Assembly (NCBI RefSeq): GCF_001273955.1
Contig: NZ_LIGI01000001.1
Location: 4,348,371-4,412,370 of the forward strand
Source of the DNA: Bacillus sp. FJAT-27245
Lineage (GTDB): Bacteria > Bacillota > Bacilli > Bacillales > Cytobacillaceae
Direction: 5' to 3'
DNA: 64,000 nucleotides
Part shown: in pieces, positions 45,790-54,848 of the stretch
Layout of the letters: the number at the start of each line of letters is the position of its first letter
How positions within the stretch are numbered: the stretch's first letter is position 1
The notes under the pieces: model-generated
The model's database searches: none
Told to the model about the DNA's origin: nothing
Seen by the model: only the letters and a program-made list of their open reading frames with translations
Translations under genes and position numbers: made by a program

Positions 45790-45957
45790 ATGGTGGAGGG
45801 GATAAAGTCTGTACAAGTGTTGGCACAGAGTATCGAGGGGGTCGACCTGTCCCTCTCAAGAATTAATGTGGACATTATTCCGTCTATATCCGGACAGGCT
45901 GCACCGTCAATTTCCTTGAATATCTCAGTCGTTCCCCACCATCCCCATCATCCCTGA
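45790..45957 (+). pseudogene. Coding-looking fragment, probably the tail of a decayed gene
   Basis: A 55-codon frame opening MVEGIKSVQVLAQSIEGVDL and ending in a His-Pro-rich tail (VVPHHPHHP). Codon use is like the conserved genes around it, not like the AT-rich giant gene, but there is no ribosome site and an in-frame stop lies a short way upstream. No family recognised. Confidence 0.35.
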
Positions 45958-46019
45958 ATAAACCACCTGTGTTTTCATTCTATATAAATTTAACTAAAGA
46001 ATTACCATATAAGACCGAA

Positions 46020-46150
46020 GAGGAAGGCGCGTAGACTCCTGTGGGATGCAGCGGCAAGGTGGAGACCCCACAGGAGCAAGAGCGACGAGGAGGCTCCACT
46101 GACGCCCCACGGAAAGCGAAGTGCCTGGAGCGCAGGTCGAGCAACGTGAA
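46020..46150. repeat. Bacillaceae intergenic repeat element
   Basis: GC-rich block in AT-rich surroundings, containing CTCCTGTGGG and CCCACAGGAG as an inverted repeat, then GAGCGACGAGGAGGCTC and CGGAAAGCGAAG. This matches the widespread Bacillus/Geobacillus intergenic element of the form 'GACTCCTGCGGGA...GGAGACCCCGCAGGAGC...CGCGGAAAGCGAAG'. The open frame across it is not a gene. Confidence 0.7.
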
Positions 46151-46180
46151 AAACATAAGTTTAATTTATATAGTACATTT

Positions 46181-46220
46181 AGCCATTGATCTGTTTTTAA
46201 ACGGATTAATGGCTTTTTTA
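46181..46220 (+). terminator. Rho-independent terminator-like hairpin
   Basis: AGCCATTGATC (46181-46191) and GATTAATGGCT (46204-46214), one mismatch, followed by TTTTTA. Confidence 0.75.
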
Positions 46221-46376
46221 CATTGATAAAAAATTCACGACGAAAATGATTGAACCATTAGGAGTTAACGATTATGGATACTAAGATTGCATGAAAAAGA
46301 TTCCTAAATCAAATACTATCCCATAGGATTCCTTCAAAAATTACTGTTTACAACTAAACAACATAGGAGGCTTACA

Positions 46377-47795
46377 ATGGAAACAGGTTATAAAGGGACC
46401 AACAAACTGATTACGGGAATTGTGTTTGGGGTAATTACATTTTGGCTGTTTGCCCAGGCAATGGTTAACGTCGTTCCAGCGGTCCAAAAGGATTTGGGCA
46501 TTTCATTGGGGATGCTCAATGTAGGAATTAGCTTGACCGCTCTATTCTCGGGGATGTTTATCGTAGCGGCCGGCGGGATTGCCGATAAGGTTGGCCGGAA
46601 AAAAATTACGTATTTAGGTTTAATATTAAGCATCATAGGTTCCCTCTGTTTGATCCTTGCAAATGGAGCGGTACTGTTGATCATCGGAAGGGTCATTCAA
46701 GGGGTTTCAGCCGCGTGTATCATGCCTTCCACAATTGCGTTGGTGAAAGAGTATTTTGAGGGGGCTGATCGCCAGCGTGCATTGAGCTACTGGTCCATTG
46801 GTTCCTGGGGCGGTTCCGGGGTCTGTTCTTTTGCCGGCGGCGCGATCGCGACCTACTTGGGCTGGAAATGGATTTTTATTTTCTCCATCGTTTTTGCCCT
46901 TCTTGCTATGTGGCTAATTAAAGACACTCCAGAAAGTAAGGGCGAAGAGTCTGGTGAATTCAAGTTTGATTTTGGCGGATTGGGCATTTTTATTGTCACG
47001 ATGCTAGCTTTGAACCTTGTCATAACCCGTGGTAAGGATTTCGGCTGGACAAGTGCGTTAACATTAGGCCTAGTCGTTATTTTTCTAATTGGCTTATTTG
47101 TTTTCATAAGGGTGGAGAGAAAGAAGGATCATCCACTTATTGACTTCTCGTTATTTAAAAATAAACCATACGCCGGGGCAACATACTCAAATTTCTTATT
47201 AAATGCCGTAGCCGGTACGCTTGTCATTGCCAATACGTATGTCCAGGTCGGCCGCGGATTTACGGCTTTTCAATCAGGAATGTTGTCACTGGGCTACCTT
47301 GTCGCAGTATTGGCGATGATTCGTGTGGGTGAAAAAATCCTGCAGCGGGCAGGGGCAAAGAAACCAATGGTTTGGGGTGCAATCTTAACGACAATTGGCG
47401 TAGCAGTCATGGGCTTAACATTCCTACCTGGCTTTATCTATACGGTTGTCGTTTTCATCGGATTCGCAGTTTTCGGAATTGGGCTAGGCATTTACGCTAC
47501 CCCATCTACAGATACAGCTGTTTCCAGTGCACCATCCAATAAAATTGGTGAAGCTTCCGGGCTGTACAAAATGGCCAGTTCTCTCGGAGGATCTTTTGGT
47601 GTCGCCCTTTCAACAGCTGTCTATAGCGCAATCCAATCAGTAGGAAGCCTGGAAGCCGCTGCTTCGGCGGGGATTATTACGAACGTGGTCTTTGCAATTC
47701 TTTCCTTGCTTTCCATCCTGGCGTTTATTCCCAGGGATCAAGGCGGGAAAAAGCCTACCAATCCGAGAGTACAACCAAACCCAGTTACGGAGTAA
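46377..47795 (+). CDS. MFS transporter, DHA2 (EmrB/QacA) type
   Basis: 472 residues, about 14 spans. It shows GGIADKVGRKKITYLGLILS (loop 2-3 motif), VIQGVSAACIMPSTIALVKE (span 5 antiporter region) and the LIDFSLFKNKPYAGATYSNF motif typical of 14-span drug:proton antiporters. ATG start behind AGGAGG. It is followed by two amidohydrolase genes on the same strand, so it may carry an acylated amino acid or a product of their activity. Confidence 0.85.
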   Translation: METGYKGTNKLITGIVFGVITFWLFAQAMVNVVPAVQKDLGISLGMLNVGISLTALFSGMFIVAAGGIADKVGRKKITYLGLILSIIGSLCLILANGAVLLIIGRVIQGVSAACIMPSTIALVKEYFEGADRQRALSYWSIGSWGGSGVCSFAGGAIATYLGWKWIFIFSIVFALLAMWLIKDTPESKGEESGEFKFDFGGLGIFIVTMLALNLVITRGKDFGWTSALTLGLVVIFLIGLFVFIRVERKKDHPLIDFSLFKNKPYAGATYSNFLLNAVAGTLVIANTYVQVGRGFTAFQSGMLSLGYLVAVLAMIRVGEKILQRAGAKKPMVWGAILTTIGVAVMGLTFLPGFIYTVVVFIGFAVFGIGLGIYATPSTDTAVSSAPSNKIGEASGLYKMASSLGGSFGVALSTAVYSAIQSVGSLEAAASAGIITNVVFAILSLLSILAFIPRDQGGKKPTNPRVQPNPVTE

Positions 47796-47984
47796 ATTGA
47801 AACTCCCATCAGCATGGTTTTCCGCTGATGGTTAGCCCTGTTCAGAAAGTTGCCCCACCCAAATTCTTTGAAACCGCTGAAGCTTGAGGTGGGGGGTACT
47901 ACACCAGATATAGTGCAGGATCAATTGTTCCGGCCTGCCGCAACTCGCAGCAGAACCTTTCAAAAAATTAAGGAGTCTAAAAAA
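47796..47984 (+). promoter_or_regulatory. Structured intergenic segment before the first M20 gene
   Basis: Two hairpins in series: CCATCAGC/GCTGATGG (about 47806-47831) and CCCCACC/GGTGGGG (about 47854-47896). Neither has a T-run. The segment may stabilise or slow the message between transporter and hydrolases. No T-box or riboswitch consensus was seen. Confidence 0.35.
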
Positions 47985-49172
47985 ATGAAACAAGAATTGA
48001 TGGAAATGTTGGAAGCGCGTAAAGACGAAATGATTCAAATCCGCCGTTATTTGCATGAACATCCTGAGTTGTCCTTTAAAGAGGAAAAAACAGCGCAATA
48101 TATTGCTGATTTTTACAACGGCAAGGATGTTGAAATTCAACGGAATGTGGGAAATGGTAATGGGATGATTGTAACAATCAAGGGCGGGCAACCAGGAAAA
48201 ACAATTGCTCTTCGTGCCGATTTTGATGCCCTTCCCATTCTGGAGGAAACAGATGTCCCGTTTAAATCGAAAAATGAAGGCGTCATGCATGCATGCGGCC
48301 ATGATGCCCATACTGCCTACCTGCTTGTTCTGGCGGATTGTTTGATTCAATTAAAGGACAAACTTGCCGGCACAATTAAAATCATTCACCAACACGCGGA
48401 AGAAGCACCTCCAGGCGGTGCAAAGAGCATCGTTGAATCCGGTGTGTTGGACGATGTTGACAATATTTATGGCATTCATATTTTCCCAACCCATCCTGCT
48501 GGTTTTGTTGGCTACCACAGCGGGTATTCGCTTGCTGGAAGGTCCTTTTTTAAACTGGTCATTCAAGGCGTTGGCGGGCATGGTTCTTCCCCGCACATGG
48601 CCAATGATGCCATTGTTGCTTCCGCCCATTTTGTTACGGCCGTACAAACCGTGATTAGCCGTCGCTTAAATCCGTTCGATCACGGAGTTATTACGATTGG
48701 CTCGTTCGACGGCAAAGGAACCTTCAACGTGATTAAGGACAGTGTTGAACTTGAAGGTGATGTCCGTTACATGACGGTAGAAAATCAGCAGTTAATCGCA
48801 AAAGAAGTGGAGCGGATTGTCAAGGGGATTGAAGTTGAATTTGACGTTCAATGTACACTTGACTATACGTTTGATTATCCGCCGCTATACAATGACCCGA
48901 AAGTGACCGCCGATGTTGTTGCCGCCCTTGAAAGCGCGAATGACCCGGATATTAAGGAAGTTGGCGAATACCCAATGCTCTCGGGGTCTGAAGACTTTGC
49001 CTACTATCTCGAAAAAATTCCCGGCTGCTTCTTTTTCATCGGCTGTAAGCCAAAAGGGGTCGAAAAAGCTTATTTCAATCATCATCCAAAATTCGATATC
49101 GATGAAGATTGCCTAATTGTAGCCGCCAAATCTGTTGGCCATGTTGTTTGTAGCTATTACGGTCTTGAATAG
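47985..49172 (+). CDS. M20-family amidohydrolase (N-acyl-L-amino-acid amidohydrolase type), copy 1
   Basis: 395 residues. Metal-binding HACGHDAHTAYL near residue 100 and HAEEAPPGGAKS near 135 with the catalytic glutamate; dimerisation-domain FKLVIQGVGGHGSSPHMA and late HHPKFDIDEDCLI. Peptidase M20D/AbgB-like enzymes hydrolyse N-acetyl or other N-acyl amino acids, or indole-acetyl conjugates. The start was moved to the ATG behind AAGGAGTCTAAAAAA; the extension upstream lies over a hairpin region. Paralog of the next gene. Confidence 0.9.
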   Translation: MKQELMEMLEARKDEMIQIRRYLHEHPELSFKEEKTAQYIADFYNGKDVEIQRNVGNGNGMIVTIKGGQPGKTIALRADFDALPILEETDVPFKSKNEGVMHACGHDAHTAYLLVLADCLIQLKDKLAGTIKIIHQHAEEAPPGGAKSIVESGVLDDVDNIYGIHIFPTHPAGFVGYHSGYSLAGRSFFKLVIQGVGGHGSSPHMANDAIVASAHFVTAVQTVISRRLNPFDHGVITIGSFDGKGTFNVIKDSVELEGDVRYMTVENQQLIAKEVERIVKGIEVEFDVQCTLDYTFDYPPLYNDPKVTADVVAALESANDPDIKEVGEYPMLSGSEDFAYYLEKIPGCFFFIGCKPKGVEKAYFNHHPKFDIDEDCLIVAAKSVGHVVCSYYGLE

Positions 49173-49201
49173 GAGTGTTTTGGGAAAGGAAGGCATAAAT
49201 T

Positions 49202-50389
49202 TTGAAAAAACAATTAATGGAGATGCTTAAAGCACGCAAAGAGGAAATGATTCAAATCCGCCGTTACCTGCATGAAAATCCGGAGTTATCTTTTAAAGAA
49301 GATAACACAGCCCAATATATAGTGGATTTTTATAAAGGGAAAGATGTTGAAGTCCAAACCAATGTTGGAAATGGTTATGGGATTATCGTGACGATTAAAG
49401 GCGGAAAGCCTGGAAAGACAATTGGCCTTCGTGCCGACTTTGATGCGCTTCCGATTACGGAAGAAACCGGGCTTCCTTTTATATCAAAAAATGAAGGCGT
49501 TATGCATGCATGCGGCCACGATGGACACACGGCTTACTTAATGGTTCTCGCTGATTGCCTGATCCAATTAAAGAATGAAATTCCTGGGACAATAAAAATC
49601 ATTCACCAGCACGCGGAGGAAGTACCGCCAGGAGGAGCAAAAAGTATTGTCGATTCGGGAGCGCTCGATGGCCTGGACAATATTTTTGGGATTCATTTAC
49701 TCCCAATGGACCAGGCAGGTGTTGTTGGTTACCATAGTGGATTTTCGATGGCCGGCAGGTCGTATTTCAAATTGGGCATCCAAGGGGTCGGCGGCCACGG
49801 CTCATCCCCACATATGGCGAATGATGCAATTGTTGCCGGCTCCTACTTTGTCACAGCAATACAGACTGTCATCAGCCGCCGGTTAAATCCGTTTGATATG
49901 GGCGTTATCACGATTGGTTCGTTTGACGGTAAAGGAACCTTTAATGTCATTAAGGACCGTGTCGAGCTTGAAGGCGACATCCGCTATATGTCACTGGAAG
50001 CAAAGGAGATTATTGAGAGGGAAGTCCGCCGTATTGTCAGTGGGATTGGGGCGGAGTTTGATGTGAAATGCGACTTAACGTATACGCCTGATTACCCACC
50101 ATTGTATAATGATCCGGAAGTAACATCGGTGGTTAAGGACAGCCTAGAAGCTGCGAATGACCCCGATATAAAGCAGGTCAAAGAGTATCCAATGATGTCA
50201 CCATCCGAAGATTTCGCCTACTATTTGGAGAAGATTCCAGGTTGCTTTTTTTACATTGGCGCTACTCCAAAAGGGGTCGAAAAACCTTATTTCAACCACC
50301 ATCCTAAGTTCGATATCGACGAGGACGCCCTCATTGTCGCAGCAAAATCAGTCGGCTACGTAGTATGTGCCTATTATGGGTTAGAGTAG
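49202..50389 (+). CDS. M20-family amidohydrolase, copy 2
   Basis: 395 residues, aligning without gaps to copy 1 and differing by scattered substitutions, so a tandem duplication with subsequent divergence. The same motifs are intact (HACGHDGHTAYL, HAEEVPPGGAKS, HHPKFDIDEDALI). The start is TTG where copy 1 has ATG, behind AAGGAAGG at 8 bases. The two may accept different acyl amino acids; that is inference. Confidence 0.9.
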   Translation: MKKQLMEMLKARKEEMIQIRRYLHENPELSFKEDNTAQYIVDFYKGKDVEVQTNVGNGYGIIVTIKGGKPGKTIGLRADFDALPITEETGLPFISKNEGVMHACGHDGHTAYLMVLADCLIQLKNEIPGTIKIIHQHAEEVPPGGAKSIVDSGALDGLDNIFGIHLLPMDQAGVVGYHSGFSMAGRSYFKLGIQGVGGHGSSPHMANDAIVAGSYFVTAIQTVISRRLNPFDMGVITIGSFDGKGTFNVIKDRVELEGDIRYMSLEAKEIIEREVRRIVSGIGAEFDVKCDLTYTPDYPPLYNDPEVTSVVKDSLEAANDPDIKQVKEYPMMSPSEDFAYYLEKIPGCFFYIGATPKGVEKPYFNHHPKFDIDEDALIVAAKSVGYVVCAYYGLE

Positions 50390-50463
50390 GGCGGTGCATC
50401 GAATATATGGCTGGGCATGATTGAATTTGTTGGGTTGGACGAAGAAGTCTCTGAGAAAATTGA

Positions 50464-50511
50464 AGAAGCCTAAATTAGCTTTAATAGTGCTAATTGGGCT
50501 TCGCCTTTTTT
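50464..50511. terminator. Rho-independent terminator
   Basis: GAAGCC-AAATTAGC and GCTAATT-GGCTTC form a long stem followed by GCCTTTTTT on plus. Confidence 0.9.
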
Positions 50512-50559
50512 CAATAAGCTAATTCAATTGGTTATGGCTGCCTAGTTGGCGGCAGCATT

Positions 50560-51318
50560 TTAATCATCATCATTATCACCGGTTTCGTCGTCGCTATCAT
50601 CTTCTTCATCCAATTTCTGTTTCTTCGGAATGGATGATACGGAGGATACTTTACCTGTGCCTGAATGAACATATATATGAGCAACTTCGTTCAGTCTATC
50701 AATGGTTACTTTGTAATGGCCTCCATTTTTCGTCATGATCTTTGCAATATTTGTTACGATGCCAGGAGCTTGCTGTAAAGCTATTTCTTTTGCCCTTTTT
50801 TCATAAATCTCTTCCGGGCTTTTTTCATTTAAATATTTCCCGCCGTCCCCATTACTATCCGGTATTGGGCTTATGGCTACAGCCTTTTTGCCAGACAAAT
50901 CAAAGTCTACTCTGAATTGCCTTTCCTCTTTTTCTACGATGGCCCTCGCCAGCATTTGCCCGTTTTTGGCAACTCTCTCTATTTGCTTTACTTTCCCTTT
51001 CATCTCGGCCTCTATCTTTATTTTTGCCTCTTCAATGGACAACAAGGATTGTTTTAATTCAACTAGCTTTATTTTTTTCACCTTCATCGTTTTCCCATCA
51101 ACAATCAAATAATATATTCCCTTATCATTTTCAAGTGTCATTTCATAATTTCCATTTTTCTCTTTAGCTTCAATAACCTTTCCCCCGTAAAGATTGACAG
51201 CTATATCGAGGGCTGACCTCTCAGAGAGTTCGGTTGATTCGTTATTAATAAAGAGTTGAAATACTGAAAAAGAGAGGCCGAATAGGATAAAACCTAGCAA
51301 AAAAAGCTTAACTTTCAT
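50560..51318 (-). CDS. Membrane-anchored PepSY-domain protein (YkoI-like)
   Basis: 252 residues. N-terminal span (LFLLGFILFGLSFSVFQLFI), then three PepSY-like units: SALDIAVNLYGGKVIEAKEK, SIEEAKIKIEAEMKGKVKQI, and AKEIALQQAPGIVTNIAKIM, each followed by Y.V or F.V strands. The tail is highly acidic (EEDDSDDETGDNDDD). PepSY proteins act outside the cell, often next to two-component systems, as in the ykoGHI group. Last gene of a five-gene operon, 4 bases after the kinase gene. Confidence 0.8.
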   Translation of the reverse strand: MKVKLFLLGFILFGLSFSVFQLFINNESTELSERSALDIAVNLYGGKVIEAKEKNGNYEMTLENDKGIYYLIVDGKTMKVKKIKLVELKQSLLSIEEAKIKIEAEMKGKVKQIERVAKNGQMLARAIVEKEERQFRVDFDLSGKKAVAISPIPDSNGDGGKYLNEKSPEEIYEKRAKEIALQQAPGIVTNIAKIMTKNGGHYKVTIDRLNEVAHIYVHSGTGKVSSVSSIPKKQKLDEEDDSDDETGDNDDD

Positions 51319-51322
51319 CTTT

Positions 51323-52675
51323 CTATACCTCCAACTTTGGAAGGACGACTATAAAATTCGATCCCATCCCTTCAACACTTTCCAGAATAATTCGGCCATC
51401 GTGCTGCTCTACAATCTTCTTTGCAATCGATAAGCCAAGCCCTGTCCCGCCCGTTTTGCGGCTTCGCGTTTTATCGATCCGGAACATTCTATCAAACACA
51501 TAAGCTTGTGCACTTTCCGGGATTCCGACCCCTTTGTCCTTCACCGCAATCCTCACATGGCCGTTACTTTCTATTATTTCCACTGTTATATCATCATCGC
51601 TATATTTATTCGCATTATCCAGCAAAATGACAAGCACTTGCACAAAGCTCTCTTCATGCACTTTTACATAACTGTAGCCGGTGTGATTGATAAAGTGAAT
51701 CGCGTGTGTAAAGGTCGCCTCAAGCCGCTTGATCGTGCGTTCAACAATTGCAGCTACATCAATCACTTCTTTTTCATATTCAAGTGTTTCTTCCTCTTTT
51801 GCCAATTGCAGAAGCTGCTCCGTTAAATATTTCATCCTCCGTGACTCTGATTCAATTGCATGAATAGCTTCTTCAAGCATATCCGGCCTTTCCTTCCCCC
51901 ATCGCTTTAACATTTTTATGTAGCTATCGATCACCGTTAAAGGCGTTTTCAGTTCATGGGAAGCATCGGAAACAAATTGTTCCTGCTTCAAATAGCTATT
52001 TTCAAGCTTTGTCATCATCCGGTTAAACGTCATTGCCATTTTGGTCATTTCATCCTTTGATTCAGATGCAACATGGATTTTTTCGAATGACCCTCTCTTT
52101 TCAATTGTGTTCATCGTAGTCGTCAACCTTTGGATCGGCAATAATATTAGCCTTCCTACAAAACCGCTTGTCGCATATAAAATAATGATCACCACAATGG
52201 TCGTAATCAATAACACCCATTTTAAATCCTGTATTTTTTCATATAGCAGGTCGATATTTTCTATTAACTGCAGGCTGATAATTTCACCATTTTCATTAAC
52301 TGCCGGAACGGAGACAATCGCGAACAGTGAATCATCATAGTTTAGGACTCCCTCAAAATATTTATCATGATAGCTGGAAGGAATTTTACGGTAGGCATTG
52401 TCGGTAAAAACCTGAATGGACGGGTTTGATTCATTTTTATCAACCGTTCGAATAAGTCCGTCACTTAGTAAATAGGCTTGGAGCATCGCTTCCATTGAAA
52501 CGTCCGGCCTCTCGTTCATTTCTATAAGGATATGAGTGGATTTATTCGATAATCGGTTCAATTCTGATGAAATACTTGTATTCCTGAAAATAAAATAAAT
52601 GCTTGTATTGGCAGCAAGCAATAGCACGATTAATACTACGGTTGTAAATAACTGTATTCTTGTTTGCAAGCTCAT
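51323..52675 (-). CDS. Sensor histidine kinase (YkoH-like)
   Basis: 450 residues: span near 10-30, an extracellular sensor to about 160, second span, HAMP domain, the phospho-accepting DASHELKTPLTVIDSYIKML with the histidine near 245, then N box LLDNANKYSDDD, G1 KDKGVGIP, F box and G2 GGTGLGLSIAKKIVEQHDG. OmpR-type kinase. Starts 3 bases after the regulator gene. Signal unknown. Confidence 0.9.
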   Translation of the reverse strand: MSLQTRIQLFTTVVLIVLLLAANTSIYFIFRNTSISSELNRLSNKSTHILIEMNERPDVSMEAMLQAYLLSDGLIRTVDKNESNPSIQVFTDNAYRKIPSSYHDKYFEGVLNYDDSLFAIVSVPAVNENGEIISLQLIENIDLLYEKIQDLKWVLLITTIVVIIILYATSGFVGRLILLPIQRLTTTMNTIEKRGSFEKIHVASESKDEMTKMAMTFNRMMTKLENSYLKQEQFVSDASHELKTPLTVIDSYIKMLKRWGKERPDMLEEAIHAIESESRRMKYLTEQLLQLAKEEETLEYEKEVIDVAAIVERTIKRLEATFTHAIHFINHTGYSYVKVHEESFVQVLVILLDNANKYSDDDITVEIIESNGHVRIAVKDKGVGIPESAQAYVFDRMFRIDKTRSRKTGGTGLGLSIAKKIVEQHDGRIILESVEGMGSNFIVVLPKLEV

Positions 52676-52678
52676 TGA

Positions 52679-53365
52679 TTAATCCTTAATCATATAACCG
52701 ACTGAGCGGATAGTCTGAATAAATGACTCTTCCTTCGAGTCAGTTAATTTTTTTCTTAAATAGCGGATATATACATCTACAATGTTCGTGTCACCATAAT
52801 AATCATAGCCCCAAACTTCTGCTAAAATTTGTTCGCGTTCCAGCGCCCTGTTTTTATTCGTCACCAAATAAAGCAGCAAGTCATACTCCCTCGGCGTTAA
52901 TTCTACTAGAGTCCCGCCCTTGGATACTTCTCTCGTATTCGTATCAATTTCAATCGCGCCAATCTTTTGTATGGCGTGTTCTATTGAGGATTCACCCTTT
53001 GGCTTAAAACGAAGGTTGGTACGAATTCGGGCGAGCAATTCTTCAATTTCAAACGGTTTCGTCATATAATCATTAGCACCCAAATCAAGGCCGTTTACTT
53101 TGTCATAAACTGAGCTTCGGGCTGTTAGCATAATGATGATAATTTTGTTATTTTCTTGGCGGATACGCCTTAATACTTCCATTCCATTTAATTCTGGAAT
53201 CATAACATCCAAAATGACCAAATCAATATGTTTATTCTCTATGATGCGCAAACCTTCGCGGCCTGTATGGGCAATACTGACTTTATAGCCCTCATACTCC
53301 AATTCCAGTTGAATAATCCGGGCGATTTTATCATCATCTTCAATAATTAATATGTGTTCGGACAT
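52679..53365 (-). CDS. OmpR-family response regulator (YkoG-like)
   Basis: 228 residues. Receiver domain with DD at 9-10, phospho-acceptor aspartate in LVILDVMIPELNG (D53) and lysine in MTKPFEIEELLARI; C-terminal winged helix GGTLVELTPREYDLLLYLV and GDTNIVDVYIRYLRKKL. Cognate partner of the following kinase. It is read after the transporter and kinase genes below, so it may control the operon it belongs to. Confidence 0.92.
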   Translation of the reverse strand: MSEHILIIEDDDKIARIIQLELEYEGYKVSIAHTGREGLRIIENKHIDLVILDVMIPELNGMEVLRRIRQENNKIIIIMLTARSSVYDKVNGLDLGANDYMTKPFEIEELLARIRTNLRFKPKGESSIEHAIQKIGAIEIDTNTREVSKGGTLVELTPREYDLLLYLVTNKNRALEREQILAEVWGYDYYGDTNIVDVYIRYLRKKLTDSKEESFIQTIRSVGYMIKD

Positions 53366-53379
53366 TTATTTCACCTCAC

Positions 53380-54831
53380 CTATAATTGCATTCCCGTCCA
53401 ATGCCAGTAAGTAAAATAAAATAGCAGCATGACAAGGATGTAAATCGGCGCTAAAACAAAGCTGACTTTGGCTAGCTGCTTCGGATTGTAGGAAATCTCT
53501 CCCTCTTCATAAAAAAGCAACAATGCTTTCGAGCTGACAGGTACCGTTATACAGTAATTCATTCCAATTAAACATAAAAAAACCGCCGTAACTGCATTCA
53601 TTCCCATGCTTTGGCTGAACAATATGAAACTCGGGATAAAGACAATTGCCCTGGTCGTATGGGACGTAATATATAAATGGCTTGTGACGGTTACGAGCAG
53701 AATAATCGTTATAACCAACCAATCAGGTGCTTCGCCAAACAGGTGGAGGAAGCCAAACATTCCTTTTTCAATCCAGGAAACAACTCCATTATCGACCAAA
53801 ACCTGGCCCAGTGCTGTTGCCGCGGCTACAAATAAAATCAGATTCCACGATACTGCCTTGATTCCTTGTTTCCAGGAAATCACTCCATAATTCGGCAACA
53901 TTACAAGCACTGAGCCAAATACCGTAATAAAAGCAATATCATAACCATGTAGACTTTCAGACACCCAGCCGGCCATCAAAAAGAATATGATGGCCAATGT
54001 CTTTTTTTCATTTTTCCCCAAGGGTTTTTTCTTTAAAGCAGCGTTGATGGACTGCCTTGATTCAAATTCCTGCGATGCTTCTTTCGGCCATAGCATTAAT
54101 TTTATAATAACCACCGAAATAAATGTAACAACTAGCGAAAATGGAACTCCCCAAATAAGCCATTGAACAAAGGAAATGGACTGTCCGACTGTTTTTTCCA
54201 ACAAGCCGATTCCAATTAGATGGGATCCAGCTCCTATTAATGTTGCGGATGTACTCATTAGAATTACGACTGGTGCTATAATTGCCAGCACACTTTGTTC
54301 CTTAGCAGTAAATTTGGCTCCTAACTGTTTTAACATAGGCATGGAAAGAGCGGCCCTTCCGGAAGTGGACGGGATAAAAAAAGCGGAGGTAAATAAAGCC
54401 GTTGTAATACCAAAAAGTACTCTATTCTTGCTGCTGGAATATTTTAATATGGAATCGCTAAAACGCGTTGCAAGCCCGGATTGTCTGACCGCTTCACCGA
54501 TTATAAAAGAGCCAACCATCAGCCAGACAATTTCTTCCGAAAGAGATTGGTAGAGAAGCTCCGGTTCCCCCGCTCTAAACAATACAATAAATACAAGTAG
54601 TGAGACCGCCACCCAACCCGCGGCTATTTTTGTCGCAATCCATAAAGTCATAGCAGATAAGAAAGCATAAAGAGAAACCTTTGCGGGGTAATCAAGCTGG
54701 GAAGCTGAGGATATAACCATTAAGTAGAAGACATGTGCACTAATGATTCCCAAGGCAGCTGTTGAAAATCTGTTGACTAGAGCAGCTACAAAGCCGTATT
54801 TGGGCCTCTGGTTTTCCAATCTCGAAATCAT
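53380..54831 (-). CDS. SLC13/DASS-type anion transporter
   Basis: 483 residues, about 11-12 spans. The SLC13 substrate motifs are recognisable: MSTSATLIGAGSHLIG (first SNT-like turn) and TSHTTRAIVFIPSFILFSQS (second). Members import dicarboxylates, citrate, sulfate or glycerate-type acids. With glycerate kinase 17 bases upstream, glycerate or tartronate-type acid uptake is a reasonable guess. The start was moved to the ATG behind GAGGTGG. Confidence 0.85.
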   Translation of the reverse strand: MISRLENQRPKYGFVAALVNRFSTAALGIISAHVFYLMVISSASQLDYPAKVSLYAFLSAMTLWIATKIAAGWVAVSLLVFIVLFRAGEPELLYQSLSEEIVWLMVGSFIIGEAVRQSGLATRFSDSILKYSSSKNRVLFGITTALFTSAFFIPSTSGRAALSMPMLKQLGAKFTAKEQSVLAIIAPVVILMSTSATLIGAGSHLIGIGLLEKTVGQSISFVQWLIWGVPFSLVVTFISVVIIKLMLWPKEASQEFESRQSINAALKKKPLGKNEKKTLAIIFFLMAGWVSESLHGYDIAFITVFGSVLVMLPNYGVISWKQGIKAVSWNLILFVAAATALGQVLVDNGVVSWIEKGMFGFLHLFGEAPDWLVITIILLVTVTSHLYITSHTTRAIVFIPSFILFSQSMGMNAVTAVFLCLIGMNYCITVPVSSKALLLFYEEGEISYNPKQLAKVSFVLAPIYILVMLLFYFTYWHWTGMQL

Positions 54832-54848
54832 CGGTTCAACCACCTCTT

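Larger units (their letters stand above)
45650..46376. other. Long intergenic region with terminator, gene fragment and a Bacillus repeat
   Basis: About 730 bases. In order: the terminator of the giant gene, a CCATGGC/GCCATGG inverted repeat near 45767-45793, an open frame of 55 codons without ribosome site (45790-45957), a repeat element near 46020-46150 and a terminator at 46181. Each is listed separately. Confidence 0.5.

Noticed and set aside
46041-46226. ORF across the Bacillus repeat
   Set aside because: Lies on a known type of intergenic repeat element, no ribosome site.
47850-47984. T-box or riboswitch before the M20 gene
   Set aside because: Hairpins are present, but no T-box antiterminator sequence and no T-run.
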